A DNA stretch of 64,000 nt from Branchiostoma floridae (Eukaryota; Chordata; Leptocardii; Amphioxiformes; Branchiostomatidae). The notes under the pieces were generated by a model. It worked only from the letters and a program-made list of their open reading frames with translations. It was not told where the DNA came from and did no database searches. A program made the translations under genes and the position numbers. The stretch covers positions 15,524,963-15,588,962 of the forward strand of contig NC_049983.1 in NCBI RefSeq assembly GCF_000003815.2. The letters run 5' to 3'. Positions 32,201 to 42,820 of this stretch are shown here, one piece after another (the first letter of the stretch is position 1; each line of letters begins with the position of its first letter).

Positions 32201-33669
32201 TCTAACTGAGTTATATTTTCTGGAGTAATAGATTATATCTCTGTGATATCTAATATGCCTGGGGATCTTGCCGCTATACCTAGGTAAGGCTTCATTTTGG
32301 CGCAAAAACAGAATTTTTTGACAATTTTTGGGTATTTTTCGTACAAATATCAATACAGCCACGGAAATAAAAGATATTGCAAGAAGACCCGCTTGATTTC
32401 CGAAGGTCTGAGGCTTAATGAACCAAAATCTGCACAAAACTCGTAATAAAACTGGTGCCCTGATGTGGGCAGGGGCCGACGAAACACTACTTACCCTACA
32501 AGAACTGCGTCCAAAGACATGTTTGACTGTACGTAACATAAACCGATGGTAAAATATGAATGTTTTATGTCTGTATCTGTTAAATCGCTGTTGTATCAAT
32601 GCGAAATTTCGCAAGCAGTTAGCCTTATAAGGCATCAGTCAACTGCCATACAATCATTTTGGGCTAGAAATATCGATTTATAGCATTATTTTGCTGTTTC
32701 CTTGAAGTATGAGCGCCTCGCTGTTTTCCCGCCACTCCACACCCCGGGAGGTTGGAACACATGTTCGGACTGTACCACTTGCAGCTCTCGCGGGGGTGCC
32801 CTTTTGTTAACCGCTTCTAGTTATGTGGATATTTGATAAATACTAGATCAATATCTTTAACACTCAACATTAATAAGTCTTAAAAAGTAGTTAGTGTAAC
32901 CCATACATCGTAAGTTTCATCCTGTTTTCGCAATGTAACATTAGATACTGAAGTTGGACCGTTCTAAAAACACTCCGGCCCGGCGGGGTTACCTAAGGTC
33001 ACGCAGTGGTTCGAATTTCATGTTCGACCAAAATTGTCACAGGCCTTAAAGTGCCCGTGTATTGTTCATTTTTCTGCCCCTGTCAGTTCCATTTGTATTG
33101 TCTTCTTCTCCGTTAGACGTGTTAGCCCTTTTGTTATAGCCACAAGCTACACATGTAGTTAGGCAGTCTGGTTGTGCGTCCTGAACAGCCAAACCAATAG
33201 ATAAATGTATAATTCTCTTATTACAACATGGTCTATGTTATATTTTATTTAGTTTGGGGAGGAATATCGTCTGTATCTGTAACTCTGTGGCCGGTATAAC
33301 ACATCTTTTGTGTTTTATCCAGATAAAGGTGAAAAGGTTGACCGAACCTTTGGTCGATTGTCAATGTTTAACCTTGCCGCCTCACACTGAAGATAGAGTG
33401 TAAGCCATTTTGTTGAAAGAAAAACAAACGAAACGATACATTTTGGTTCAGAAGCAAATGGCCACAACGTGTCTGAGTTCATACAAACACGTAAGATACT
33501 ATAACACCGACATAGTGACATACCTGTGGGTAGTGATAGACTTCCTCGGGTGAAATCGTAGTTCTGAAATCATGGACCGTTGGAGCCTACTTAGGTATAA
33601 CGTAACCAAGGTCAATGTAAAAAGGAGCGCTAGTCCTGTCCTGAACATTCTCGGCTTGTTACACGTCAT
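29281..33669 (-). CDS. ST8Sia-like alpha-2,8-sialyltransferase gene A (frameshifted)
   Basis: Exons (minus): TM 33669-33524 (MTCNKPR, then the membrane span TGLALLFTLTLVTLYLS); stem 31886-30787; motif-L exon 30384-29815; motif-S exon 29641-29281. Sialylmotif L shows CAVVGNSGIVLNSSCGQEID...FVIRCNLP; motif S shows MYTLAATICDQIHMYGFYPF; motif III is HHYYD; motif VS is HNMPEEF. The stem exon is expanded by eight mucin-like repeats and is 1100 bp, two bases over a multiple of three, so the frame breaks. The C-terminus has a 4-bp insertion after GALVLH that removes the usual TEPC ending and adds about 20 other residues. Probably inactive, unless these are assembly errors. The intron between TM and stem exons holds a TTAA-flanked element. 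Confidence 0.85.
30925..31830 (-). repeat. Mucin-like coding minisatellite in the gene A stem exon, eight units of 114-123 bp
   Basis: Units anchored on TAGTTGTGCTGTACTG start at 30933, 31056, 31170, 31285, 31400, 31517, 31637 and 31751. Spacings are 123, 114, 115, 115, 117, 120 and 114 bp. Each in-frame unit encodes about 38-41 residues rich in Thr/Ser with two N-glycosylation sequons (NQTT and NSTA in TTVQNSTAQLS). The two 115-bp units share a CGTTTCGGAGG where the others have CGTTTTGAGG, a 1-bp insertion that breaks the frame and was then copied along with the unit. Confidence 0.85.
31976..33045. mobile_element. TTAA-flanked non-autonomous transposon (piggyBac/Kolobok-like)
   Basis: GGCCTGTGACA at the left and TGTCACAGGCC at the right are perfect inverted repeats. 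Each is flanked by TTAA (31972-31975 and 33046-33049), the target of piggyBac and Kolobok elements. The 1070-bp interior has no transposase; the 155-codon minus frame at 32168-32635 shows no recognisable domain. It sits in the first intron of sialyltransferase A. Confidence 0.8.
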
Positions 33670-33822
33670 GACGAAATGTTTCCTCTGCACATGCAGAACG
33701 CTGTTAAAACATGACTTCAGGACTGTCTTCTTGACTTCCTTGTTATGACATAACAGGCCATATTGAACCAGAACCAGAATCCGGTGTGACCCAACCCGGT
33801 CAGTGTTCTCTGTTAACCTTTC

Positions 33823-33890
33823 AGTGTCTCAACATTCATACGTCAATCACAAACAAGCCCGGCCCAGTAGCCAGTTCATACCTTCGTGAC
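33823..33890 (-). promoter_or_regulatory. Conserved upstream block, gene A
   Basis: GTGTCTCAACATTCATACGTCA followed by ATCACAAACAAG lies about 165 bp before the start ATG. Near-identical blocks lie upstream of genes B, C, E, F and G. ACGTCA is a CREB/ATF-type half-site. Promoter function is inferred from conservation and position only. Confidence 0.5.
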
Positions 33891-34552
33891 AGGGTAGGTA
33901 TTGTGACTCATATCGGTAATTAGTGTATATGTTGCCCGCCATTTTATGGAGTCTTTACACTGTTATTACTTTCGTGAAAAAGGAGATATATAGTTTTCGG
34001 TCACCTTGTTTCTTTGTGTGGGTATGTGTCCGTTGATGGCCTATGTGACAATCTAGTCAGGCATGCATGAAATAAATATTGCTATTGATGAAGTCAAACA
34101 CCCGAGGATGGCATACAGGTGTGGAGAGTATAATGTGGGAAATGAACACGGTTGTGTCGAATATTGTCAAGAAATTGACTAAAAGTCCAAGTATTACGCT
34201 TGGAAGTGAGGTCTTTTTTAGAATCTGTATTCAAGATATTGCAAGAAAAGGGGCGAATTCAGGGTGTCATAATCTCACACGTGATCATTCTGGGTCATGA
34301 CAACTCACCCTACACAGTAGCACGATATGACAAGTGCCCAATTCATTTCAATGCAGAACAGAATGACATGGACATGAGAAGACATTTATGTCCAACTCGA
34401 GGCACACTTGGACATGGTGACACAGGACATGACTGTAAGCTTATACGGGACACCTCATCTTACACCATACGTACATATGTGTGTAGATGCCTGATCATCG
34501 ACAATGTACATTGTATAAGAGAGATATGTACAGCTACGTATTCGGTAAAATA

Positions 34553-36150
34553 TCAATAGCAAGGTTCTGTATGCAGTACCAATGCACCCCGCATGTGGAG
34601 CTTCTGAAATGCCCTAAATTCCTCTGGCATGTTATGAGTCCTATTGGCAGTATGGCTGATCATCTCCTTGGTGTCGTAGTAGTGGTGCCGCAGTGCCCTG
34701 CCTCGTGTGTCCTCGCTGAACGGATAGAAGCCGTACATGTGGATCTGGTCGCAGATGGTGACAGCCAGGGTGTACATGTGAGCTCCCGTGGACGGACGGA
34801 GCGCAACGATCTTATACCCAGCCTCTGTCCAAATTCTGTAACATACATTGTATATAATTATATATATATATTCTACGTTCATGAAGGTTAGACATCAACA
34901 CAATCCATCCAAGTATTCTCGAGTTATCATTTTTGCACACAAAGCCAACAAACATTCGCACCCCGAAAGCTCCAGAAAACATTGCCCTCCACTTTTAATG
35001 TGAAACTTACTTGTTCATGAGTTTGTTGATTCCCGCTGGGGGAAAAGCAGTCTTCATGGACAGATTGTGTTGGAGAATAATCTGAATGATGACCCTCGCG
35101 TACTTCTCTCCAAAGGCGGACGTTAAAACAGGTACATACAGGATCTGGTCGCCAACCTGTTTCAGACGTTCTAACAACCGATCGTAATCTGTGTGTGTTT
35201 TGTTGTTCCACTGTCCGAAGTTATTCTTGACCACCGATGGGTTCATTGTAGTCAGGTTCGCCTTGGAGCCGACATCTTTCTCGTAACCTTCGATCTGAGG
35301 CAGGTTACACCGAATGACGAAGTCCATGGAGTCAATTTCTTGACCACAGGAACTGTTCAACACAATCCCAGAGTTGCCCACGACTGCGCATGTGTTGAAA
35401 TGGCGGCCCTTCAGCGGTGATTCTTCTGGGATTAAGTTAAAGAAGTCGTCGGTGACCTTGAATGACTTCGACTTCTTGGGACGATATGCAGATCCATATT
35501 TTAGACCTTGTCCAATCCGGACGCCGGATTTCTTTAGCGTCATATGTTTGTCGGGGTTGTAAAACTTGAGTATATGTTGTCTGGAAGTAGAAAATATTCT
35601 ATTCAGCCAGTTTCGCGAGGTAAGGCAAGCAGAAACACGTGATGAAAAAGAATGCATGTTACGAATAAGTCATTTAATCAGGAATACTGCATAGTAAAAT
35701 AGAAATAGACAATTACCCCGAGTGTTTAACATATAGTTACGATGGTAACACTATCGTCTGTATCTGTAACTTTGTGGCCGGTATAACACATCTTTTGTGT
35801 TTTATTTAGATATATATTGTCAAGGTGAAAAGGTTGTCCGAGCCTTTGGTCTATTGTCAATGTTTAACCTTGCCACCTTATACTGAAGAGTGTAAGCCAT
35901 TTTTGAAAGAAAAACAAAACGATACATTTTGGTTCAGAAGCAAATGGCCACAACGTCTCTGAGTTCATACAAACATGTAAGATGATTGCAACACTGACAT
36001 AGTGACGTACCTGTTTGTAGACTTCCTCGGGTGAAATCGTAGTTCTGAAATCATGGACCGTTGGAGCCTACTTAGGTATAACGTAACCAAGGTCAATGTA
36101 AAAAGGAGCGCTAGTCCTGTCCTGAATATTCTCGGCTTGTTACACGTCAT
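34553..36150 (-). CDS. ST8Sia-like alpha-2,8-sialyltransferase gene B (no stem exon)
   Basis: Exons (minus): TM 36150-36011, motif L 35580-35011, motif S 34835-34553. They total 993 bp, a 330-residue protein that is fully open. The TM exon ends AAC AG|gtacgt and the L exon begins A CAA CAT, so direct joining gives ..NRQHILKFYNP in frame. Only 430 bp separate the two exons, and no stem exon with the NSTEVQNM ending lies between them. Motif L, motif S, HHYYD, HNMPEEF and the TEPC C-terminus are all present. Length is near that of vertebrate ST8Sia enzymes (about 350-380, from memory). B is closest to A and C in sequence. Confidence 0.9.
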
Positions 36151-36290
36151 GACGAAATGTTTCCTCTGCACATGCAGAACGCTGTTAAAACATGACTTCC
36201 TGTCTCCGTGACTTCCTTGTTAAGGCATAACAGGTCATATTAAACCAGAACCAGAATCCGGTATGACCCAGCCCGGTCAGTGTTCTACCT

Positions 36291-36365
36291 TTCAGTGTCT
36301 CAACATTCATACGTCACTGATTCACAAACAAGCCCGGCCCATTAGCCTGTTCATACCTTCGTGAC
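36291..36365 (-). promoter_or_regulatory. Conserved upstream block, gene B
   Basis: CAACATTCATACGTCA, then TTCACAAACAAGCCCGGCCC, about 155 bp before the start codon. Same block as upstream of A, with a short CTGA insertion. Confidence 0.5.
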
Positions 36366-36989
36366 AGGGTAGGTATTGTCGCTCATATCAGTAATTAGTG
36401 TATATGTTGCCCGCCTTATACTTTAGACTGTTATTGCTTTCGTGAAAAAGGAGGTATATAGTTTTCGGTAACCTTGTTTGTTTGTGTGGGTATGTGTCCA
36501 TTGATGGCCCATGTGACAATCTAGTCAGGCATGCATGAAATAAATATTGCTTTTGATGAAGTCAAACATCCGAGGATGGCATACAGGTATGGAGAGTATA
36601 ATGTGGGAAATGGACACGGTTGTGTCGAATATTGTCAAGAAATTGACTAAAAGTCCAAGTATTACGCTTGGAAGTGAGATTTTTTTAGACTCTGTATTCA
36701 AGATATTGCAAGAAAAGGGGCGAATTCAGGGTGTCATAGTCTCACACGTGATCATTCCGGGTCATGACAACTCACCCTACACAGTAGCACGGTGTGGCAA
36801 ATTTCAATGCAGAACAGAATGACATTTACATGAGAAGACATTATGTGTAACTCGATGCACTTGGACATGATGACACAGTTCATGACTGTAAGGGACACCT
36901 CATCTTACATCATACATACATATGTGTGTAGATGCCTGATCATCGAGAATATATAGAGAGATATGTATAGCTATGTATTCGGTAGAATA

Positions 36990-39900
36990 TCAATGGCATG
37001 GTTCTGTATGCAGTACCAATGCACCCCGCTTGTGGAGCTTCTGAAATGCCCTAAATTCCTCTGGCATGTTGTGAGTCCTATTGGCAGTATGGCTGATCAT
37101 CTGCTTGGTGTCGTAGTAGTGGTGCCGCAGTGCCCTGCCTCGTGTGTCCTCGCTGAACGGATAGAAGCCGTACATGTGGATCTGGTCGCAGATGGTGGCA
37201 GCCAGGGTGTACATGTGAGCACCTGTGGACGGTCGGAGCGCAACGATCTTATACCCAGCCTCTGTCCAAATTCTGTAGAATTACATTGTATACATTAATT
37301 ATACATATATATCCTACGTTCATGAAGATTAGACATCAACACAACCCATCCAAGTATTCTCGAGTTATCAAGTTTGCACACAAACCAACAAACAGGCGCA
37401 CCCCGAAAACCTAGTCCCGAAAACATAGCCCTCCAGTTTTCATGTGAAACTTACTTGTTCATGAGTTTGTTGATTCCCGCTGGGGGAAAAGCAGTCTCCA
37501 TGGACAGATTGTGTTGGAGAATAATCTGAATGATGACCCTCGCATACTTCTCTCCAAAGGCGGACGTTAAAACAGGTACATACAGGATCTGGTCGCCAAC
37601 CTGTTTCAGACGTTCTAACAACCGATCGTAATCTGTGTGTGTTTTGTTGTTCCACTGTCCGAAGTTATTCTTGACCACCGATGGGTTCATTGTAGTCAGG
37701 TTCGCCTTGGAGCCGACATCTTTCTCGTAACCTTCGATCTGAGGCAGGTTACACCGAATGACGAAGTCCATGGAGTCGATTTCTTGCCCACAGGAACTGT
37801 TCAACACAATCCCAGAGTTGCCCACGACTGCGCATGTGTTGAAATGGCGGCCCTTCAGAGGTGATTCTTCTGGGATTAACTTAAAGAAGACTTCGGTGAC
37901 CTTGAATGACTTCGACTTCTTGGGGCGGAAGGCAGATCCATATTTCAGACCTTGTCCAATCCGTACGCTGGTTTTCGTTAGTGTCATGTTTTTTTCGGGG
38001 TTGTAAAACTTGAGTATATGTTGTCTGGAAGTAGAAATGATTCTGTTTAGCCACTTTCACGACTCAAGACAATGAGAAAGACGTGACGAAGAAGTATATT
38101 CATGTTTAGATTTTATGTACAGTACTTAGAATATTGCTAATATTTTTGAATTTTTCTATCCATGTCAGTTCCATTTGTATTGTCTTCGTCTCCGTCAGCC
38201 GGGTTACCCCTTTTGTTATAGCCACAAGCTACGCATGTAGTTAGGCAGCCCAAGTTGTGAGTACTGAACAGCCAAACCAATAAATGAATGAATGTATAAA
38301 TGTATGATTCTCTTGTTACAACATGGTCTAGGTTATATTTTATATATTGCCCAATCCTCAGACTTGCTCGCGTCAGAGTCAGGCTTGTTTCCGGGTTGTA
38401 AAACTTGAGTATATGTTGTCTGGAAGTAAATACGAGTCAGCCAGTTCGATGAGATGAGACAAGGTGAAAGTTAACAGCAACATGCTTGTGATAAGAAAAG
38501 TATGTTCACGACAATGTTCAAAACACAAGATATCATAACCGCTAATTTCGCTGCAGTACGAAGTGAAGCCACTAGGGGGCCCGAAATCTAATCATTTCCA
38601 GTGTTCGTCACACCAGGGACGTTATATATGTGATATAACGTCCTTGATCCATTCATGTCCATCCAGTCGTTCTTAAGTTTTCTAGCTAACAGACACAAAG
38701 ACAGACAAATGCTACTGAAAATATATCATACATGAATATTTAATGAATGTAATAATGTCACTGTGCAGGGCTCGAAATACTGGGTGCATGTGCACCCAGG
38801 TGCACCCAAAATTGGACCTGTGCACCCAAATATTTTCTTGGGTTTATGTATGTAACGATATCAAAGTACACTAGTATACATCATATTCTTAACATCTCAG
38901 TGTTAGAAAGATAATAAAAATGTCTTTCATGGTACTTGTTTAAGAATTTGATAGCATGTAACTAAGTTTTGAAATTAGGTTTTTCTGAAATTCTACTTAA
39001 ATTTAAGTGGTACACCCAAAAATGTTTTGGTGCACCCAATTTTTTAAGCTGGGTGCACCAGTGCACCTAATAATCCCAAAAATGAATTTCGAGCCCTGCT
39101 GTGCTTACCTCATATTCTGCACCTCGGTACTATTGAAACACCAACGCTGCTTGCCGGATCCATTCGGCCAAGCACAACTCTCCTTTGTTCCTGTTTCATT
39201 CAAAGTGGATGTCTCCGTTGGGGCTGGGATCCCTTCACTCTCATTCTTTGACACAGAAATCTCAGGTCGCAGCAGCTGTGCTGTATTGGCTTGCATAGAA
39301 GTCTGCTTTGTGGAATAGTATCCTATGGTACTGGGCCGCGTTGCAGGTGCTGCCACGAATACCTTGATGAGATTTTTTGCTGTCTGCTTTTCGACACTGT
39401 AAAAGAACGGGTGGCTAATGATGCTGATAAGAATGGTACAGTTCTCTCACTATGGTCTACAACTCTTGATTATATTGCTTTTTTGGAGGGCAGGAGGGAT
39501 ACTTGTTTAATTCATTGTCAAGGCACTGAGTCTCGTGGTTTGGTTTGTTTCCTCTCTCATCTCTGATCACAATGAATATACAATGTATACGCTTTCCCCA
39601 TAATTGCTAAGACACACAAGACAGCCGATATCTTGGTACACCAACGCGTACGGCTACCCTTAGAGCATCGTCACCGGAACGGACTGCGCCTGCGCGACCC
39701 CTGGGGGTTTGNNNNNNNNNNNNNNNNNNNNNNNNNNNNNNNNNNNNNNNNNNNNNNNNNNNNNNNNNNNNNNNNNNNNNNNNNNNNNNNNNNNNNNNNN
39801 NNNNNNNNNNNNNNNNNNNNNNNNNNNNNNNNNNNNNNNNNNNNNNNNNNNNNNNNNNNNNNNNNNNNNNNNNNNNNNNNNNNNNNNNNNNNNNNNNNNN

Positions 39901-41735
39901 NNNNNNNNNNNNNNNNNNNNNNNNNNNNNNNNNNNNNNNNNNNNNNNNNNNNNNNNNNNNNNNNNNNNNNNNNNNNNNNNNNNNNNNNNNNNNNNNNNNN
40001 NNNNNNNNNNNNNNNNNNNNNNNNNNNNNNNNNNNNNNNNNNNNNNNNNNNNNNNNNNNNNNNNNNNNNNNNNNNNNNNNNNNNNNNNNNNNNNNNNNNN
40101 NNNNNNNNNNNNNNNNNNNNNNNNNNNNNNNNNNNNNNNNNNNNNNNNNNNNNNNNNNNNNNNNNNNNNNNNNNNNNNNNNNNNNNNNNNNNNNNNNNNN
40201 NNNNNNNNNNNNNNNNNNNNNNNNNNNNNNNNNNNNNNNNNNNNNNNNNNNNNNNNNNNNNNNNNNNNNNNNNNNNNNNNNNNNNNNNNNNNNNNNNNNN
40301 NNNNNNNNNNNNNNNNNNNNNNNGCATTGAAATCCCGCTGTTGGCACAGTATATGTTAGAGACATGGTTTCATGTAAAACGTACACGGAGTTTTACCCTT
40401 ATATACGCACACACTTTTTTAAATGCGGCCCTTTAGTAAACCGGGATATTAGCATGTCTATACTTTTCGCGCAGGCGCAGTACGTTCCGGTGACGTGCTC
40501 TACCTTAGTGACGTCAAGGACAAAAAAAAAACACAGTACGGTAATCAGTTCAGACAAACAAGTGACTGCCGTAAAACTCAGAATCGAGCAAAGCAGTACG
40601 ACGAAGTCTACGGTGGGAAAAGGGGGAGGTGTTACTTTCCAGCGTACGTAAAGCAAACAGTCACAACACAAAGTTTGATGTCAAGCCACCGTGCCACGTG
40701 CACCTCATATTACAGATGGATCCTAAAGGGGTGCTTAAGCATTTGCACGAACCCTATGACATTCGTACGAATATTATGTGATACGCACGAATCTTATGAA
40801 ATTCGCACGAATCACTATGTGATACACACGGACCTTATGAGATTTGCACGAACCTTATGCGAAATTGCGCACCACTGCCTGGGTCACGTGACAGACGGAG
40901 CGGGATTTTCAAGATGGCGGCTTCGATCGGCGGCGACGGAAAACGATGTAAGACACAGAAATGAAGGAAAACAGTAGCTCACATGCTATCAAATACGTCT
41001 TCGTGGTGGTATATGTCCATTCCATGCCTTCAAATATGAATATAACGGGTAGAAACGCTCAAAATCATGTCTTCTCCCGGTCGCCGTTTTGCATAAGGTT
41101 CGTGCAAATCTCATAACCTTGATACCTTGATACTGCATCCAGGAGAGAAGGCTTCATATAATTCAGCCTGTTGTGTCCTGATCTTCGCTCTTCACGTGAC
41201 ATACTTTTGACAATCCTAGTATAAGGTTCGTGTGTATCACATAGTGATTCGTGCGAATTTCATAAGATTCGTGCATTTTCGCATAGTGATTCGTGTGTAT
41301 CACATAATATTCTTACGAATTTCATAGGGTTCGTGCAAATGCTTAGGCACCCCTGTCCTAAGTCATATCAAGGTGTGATATAACCTCCTTGGTCATATCT
41401 TTGAATGGAAGGAACGATACATTTGGCTATGAAACAAATAGGCGACAATGTCTCTGAACATGTAAGATAACGTTAGATTCTAAGTCATATCTTAAACGTT
41501 AAATGAAAGGAGCGATACATTTGGTTTACAAACAAATAGACGACAACGTCTCTGAACATGAAATCACCCACCGTGTAGCCTTGTCACGGAAATTATTCAG
41601 GTGAAACCGTAGCTCAGCAAACATGGACTGCTGGCGCCAAACCACGTACAACATGGGCAAGTTCAACACGAACAAAAGCACCATTCCTGCCATGAACATC
41701 AGTCTTGGTGTATTACACGTCCTCTTTAAGCTCAT
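36990..41735 (-). CDS. ST8Sia-like alpha-2,8-sialyltransferase gene C
   Basis: Exons (minus): TM 41735-41572 (MSLKRTCNTPR, span MVLLFVLNLPMLYVVW), stem 39396-39109, motif L 38024-37455, motif S 37272-36990. Sum 1305 bp, 434 residues, all in frame. The stem exon carries VEKQTAKNL at its start and NSTEVQNM at its end, like the other copies. Intron 1 contains the N gap and a foldback element. A truncated L-exon start (38350-38419) lies between the stem and the real L exon. A hAT-like MITE ends 9 intron bases from the stem donor. The link between the TM exon and the rest crosses the gap and is inferred from order and phase. Confidence 0.85.
38350..38419 (-). pseudogene. Truncated sialylmotif-L exon relic (5' end only)
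   Basis: Reads cttccag|A CAA CAT ATA on the minus strand and encodes QHILKFYNPETSLTLTRASL then RIGQ, matching the first 23 or so codons of the L exons (closest in wording to D and E). Homology stops there and joins sequence (TATAAAATATAACCTAGACC) that elsewhere lies in the TM-stem intron. The junction looks like an unequal-crossover scar. The 3' splice site is intact, but there is no donor. Confidence 0.8.
38555..38755. repeat. Dispersed 'TAGGGGGCCC' repeat copy
   Basis: Contains CACTAGGGGGCCCGAAATCTA, ATTTCCAGTGTTCGTCACACC, CATCCAGTCGTTCTTAAG, GACAGACAAATGCTACTG and a tail AATATTTAATGAATGTAAT. The same block order recurs at 42690-42802, 43850-44010 and 61330-61620. Confidence 0.65.
38766..39098. 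mobile_element. hAT-like MITE with CAGGGCTCGAAAT ends, second copy
   Basis: Same family as 14479-14839 but inverted in orientation. Flanked by a perfect 5-bp duplication CTGTG (38761-38765 and 39099-39103). The right end is 9 bases inside the intron from the gene C stem-exon donor. Confidence 0.85.
39661..40502. repeat. Inverted repeat enclosing the assembly gap
   Basis: TAGAGCATCGTCACCGGAAC followed by GGACTGCGCCTGCGCGA (39661-39697) is matched by its near-complement at 40467-40502 (TCGCGCAGGCGCAG, then TACGTTCCGGTGACG, then TGCTCTA). These look like transposon termini, with the unsequenced part between them. Confidence 0.65.
39712..40323. other. Assembly gap (612 N)
   Basis: Unresolved bases inside intron 1 of sialyltransferase C. 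The stated length may be arbitrary. Any element or exon here is invisible. Confidence 0.99.
40726..41355. mobile_element. Foldback transposon with AGGGGTGC ends and a captured exon-like core
   Basis: Arms of about 135 bp at 40726-40860 and 41220-41355 are inverted copies: AAGGGGTGCTTAAGCATTTG at the left, and CAAATGCTTAGGCACCCCTG ending the right. Both arms are full of short repeated words (TTCGCACGAATC, ATGTGATACACACG). Flanking TCCTA (40721-40725 and 41356-41360) is a 5-bp duplication. The 360-bp core is quite different in composition and holds a promoter/first-exon-like stretch (40883-40947). Confidence 0.8.
40883..40947 (+). other. Captured promoter and first-exon-like segment
   Basis: GTCACGTGAC (40883-40892) is a perfect E-box palindrome of the USF/TFE (CLEAR) type. 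Then CAAGATGGCGGC gives a start codon in strong context (40914), an open run coding MAASIGGDGKR, and a donor GAT|GTAAGA at 40947/40948. It lies in the core of the foldback element. The parent gene is not recognised. Confidence 0.45.
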
Positions 41736-41910
41736 GATGAAAGTTTCCTCCGGGCAGATCTTAGTAATGGTTGATGGACAACGATGGTTGCCGAGGCTCT
41801 CCCGCCTGCGAGCCTTTCTTGTGCAATTATTACGTAACTGCAAACGCTTGAACAAGAACCAGAAAGGACCCACCCAGGTTATTGTTCGCCCTTCATCTGT
41901 TAGATTTCAG

Positions 41911-41975
41911 GGAGCGTGTCAACATTCATACGTCATTCACAAACAAGTGCATGTGGCTTGTTCATACCTCCGCGG
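41911..41975 (-). promoter_or_regulatory. Conserved upstream block, gene C
   Basis: GTCAACATTCATACGTCATT and CACAAACAAG, about 190 bp before the start codon. A MITE begins 10 bp further upstream, at 41985. Confidence 0.5.
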
Positions 41976-41984
41976 CACGAGGGG

Positions 41985-42154
41985 TACGCTCCAAGCAGAG
42001 GTTAGGCTCCGGCTGTTTTTCACGTTTCTTGAGTCGTTTTTATCGGGCTTTCTATATTGTATTGTATTGTATTTGAATTTTCGTTGTGTAGCCCAATAAA
42101 AACGACTAAAAAACGTCAAAAATCGGCCGGCGCCTATCCTCTGCCTGGAGAGTA
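41985..42154. mobile_element. Foldback MITE with CTCCAAGCAGAGGTTAGG ends
   Basis: Arms of about 70 bp: TACGCTCCAAGCAGAGG, then TTAGGCTCCGGCTGTTTTT on the left; the complement of CCGGCGCCTATCCTCTGCC and onward on the right. Flanks ACGAGGGG and ATGAGGGC are possible diverged target duplications. A half-element relic of the same family lies at 46540-46684. Confidence 0.7.
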
Positions 42155-42689
42155 ATGAGGGCACTTGACTCGTACCGGTAATTATTATGAAGTCTTTAGA
42201 TTGTTCTTAGATTGAAGCTACTTATGAAGTCTTTAGATTGTTTTTGGCTCACAATGTGTGAAATGCACATGAATGCGCTATATATTGTCAAGATATTTAT
42301 TAAACTTCCAAGTATTTCGCGGAGAAAGGTGGTCTTTGGTTTCTAGAATCTGTATTCTGATATATTGTAAATTAATTAGTAAATTCAGGGTGTCATAATC
42401 TCATCCGTGAACATTACAGGTCATGTCACAAGAACTCACCCTACACTGTAGCACGGCACGTTACGTGTGGTTAAATTTCGATGTTTTCTGTACTGTGGAA
42501 CAGAAGGACATGAAAATGATGAGAAGACATTATGGGCACTTGAGGTGACATGAGTCTAAGAGACACCTCACCTTACTTTTGTCAGCCATGTTTTTTCTGC
42601 ATCAAATTACATTCACATGTAGATACCTAATGATCAAGAACATATAAGAAATAAAATGTAGAAAGTCAATGGCAATGCCCCTGCTATCC

Positions 42690-42802
42690 CAATAATAGCC
42701 GCTAGGGGGCCCAGACGTATGTCACTTACTCCTGAGCACAATTTATTAAGACAGACAAACGCAGGGGAAAATATAACCCCCATGACATTTCATGGAGGTA
42801 AT
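42690..42802. repeat. Dispersed 'TAGGGGGCCC' repeat copy
   Basis: GCCGCTAGGGGGCCCAGACG, GACAGACAAACGCAGGGGAA and the tail ATGACATTTCATGGAGGTAA. It lies just 3' of the gene D stop codon. Confidence 0.6.
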
Positions 42803-42820
42803 CAAAGCATCAAATAAAGA

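Noticed and set aside
32168-32635. 155-codon minus-strand frame
   Set aside because: It lies inside a TTAA-flanked non-autonomous transposon and shows no recognisable domain or exon structure.
35193-35420. Plus-strand frames opposite motif-L exons
   Set aside because: Same reason: shadows of the conserved coding strand, with no independent support.
36963-37298. Plus-strand open frames of 75-130 codons opposite every motif-S exon
   Set aside because: They recur only because the conserved minus-strand exon is duplicated; they have no own domain and are antisense shadows.
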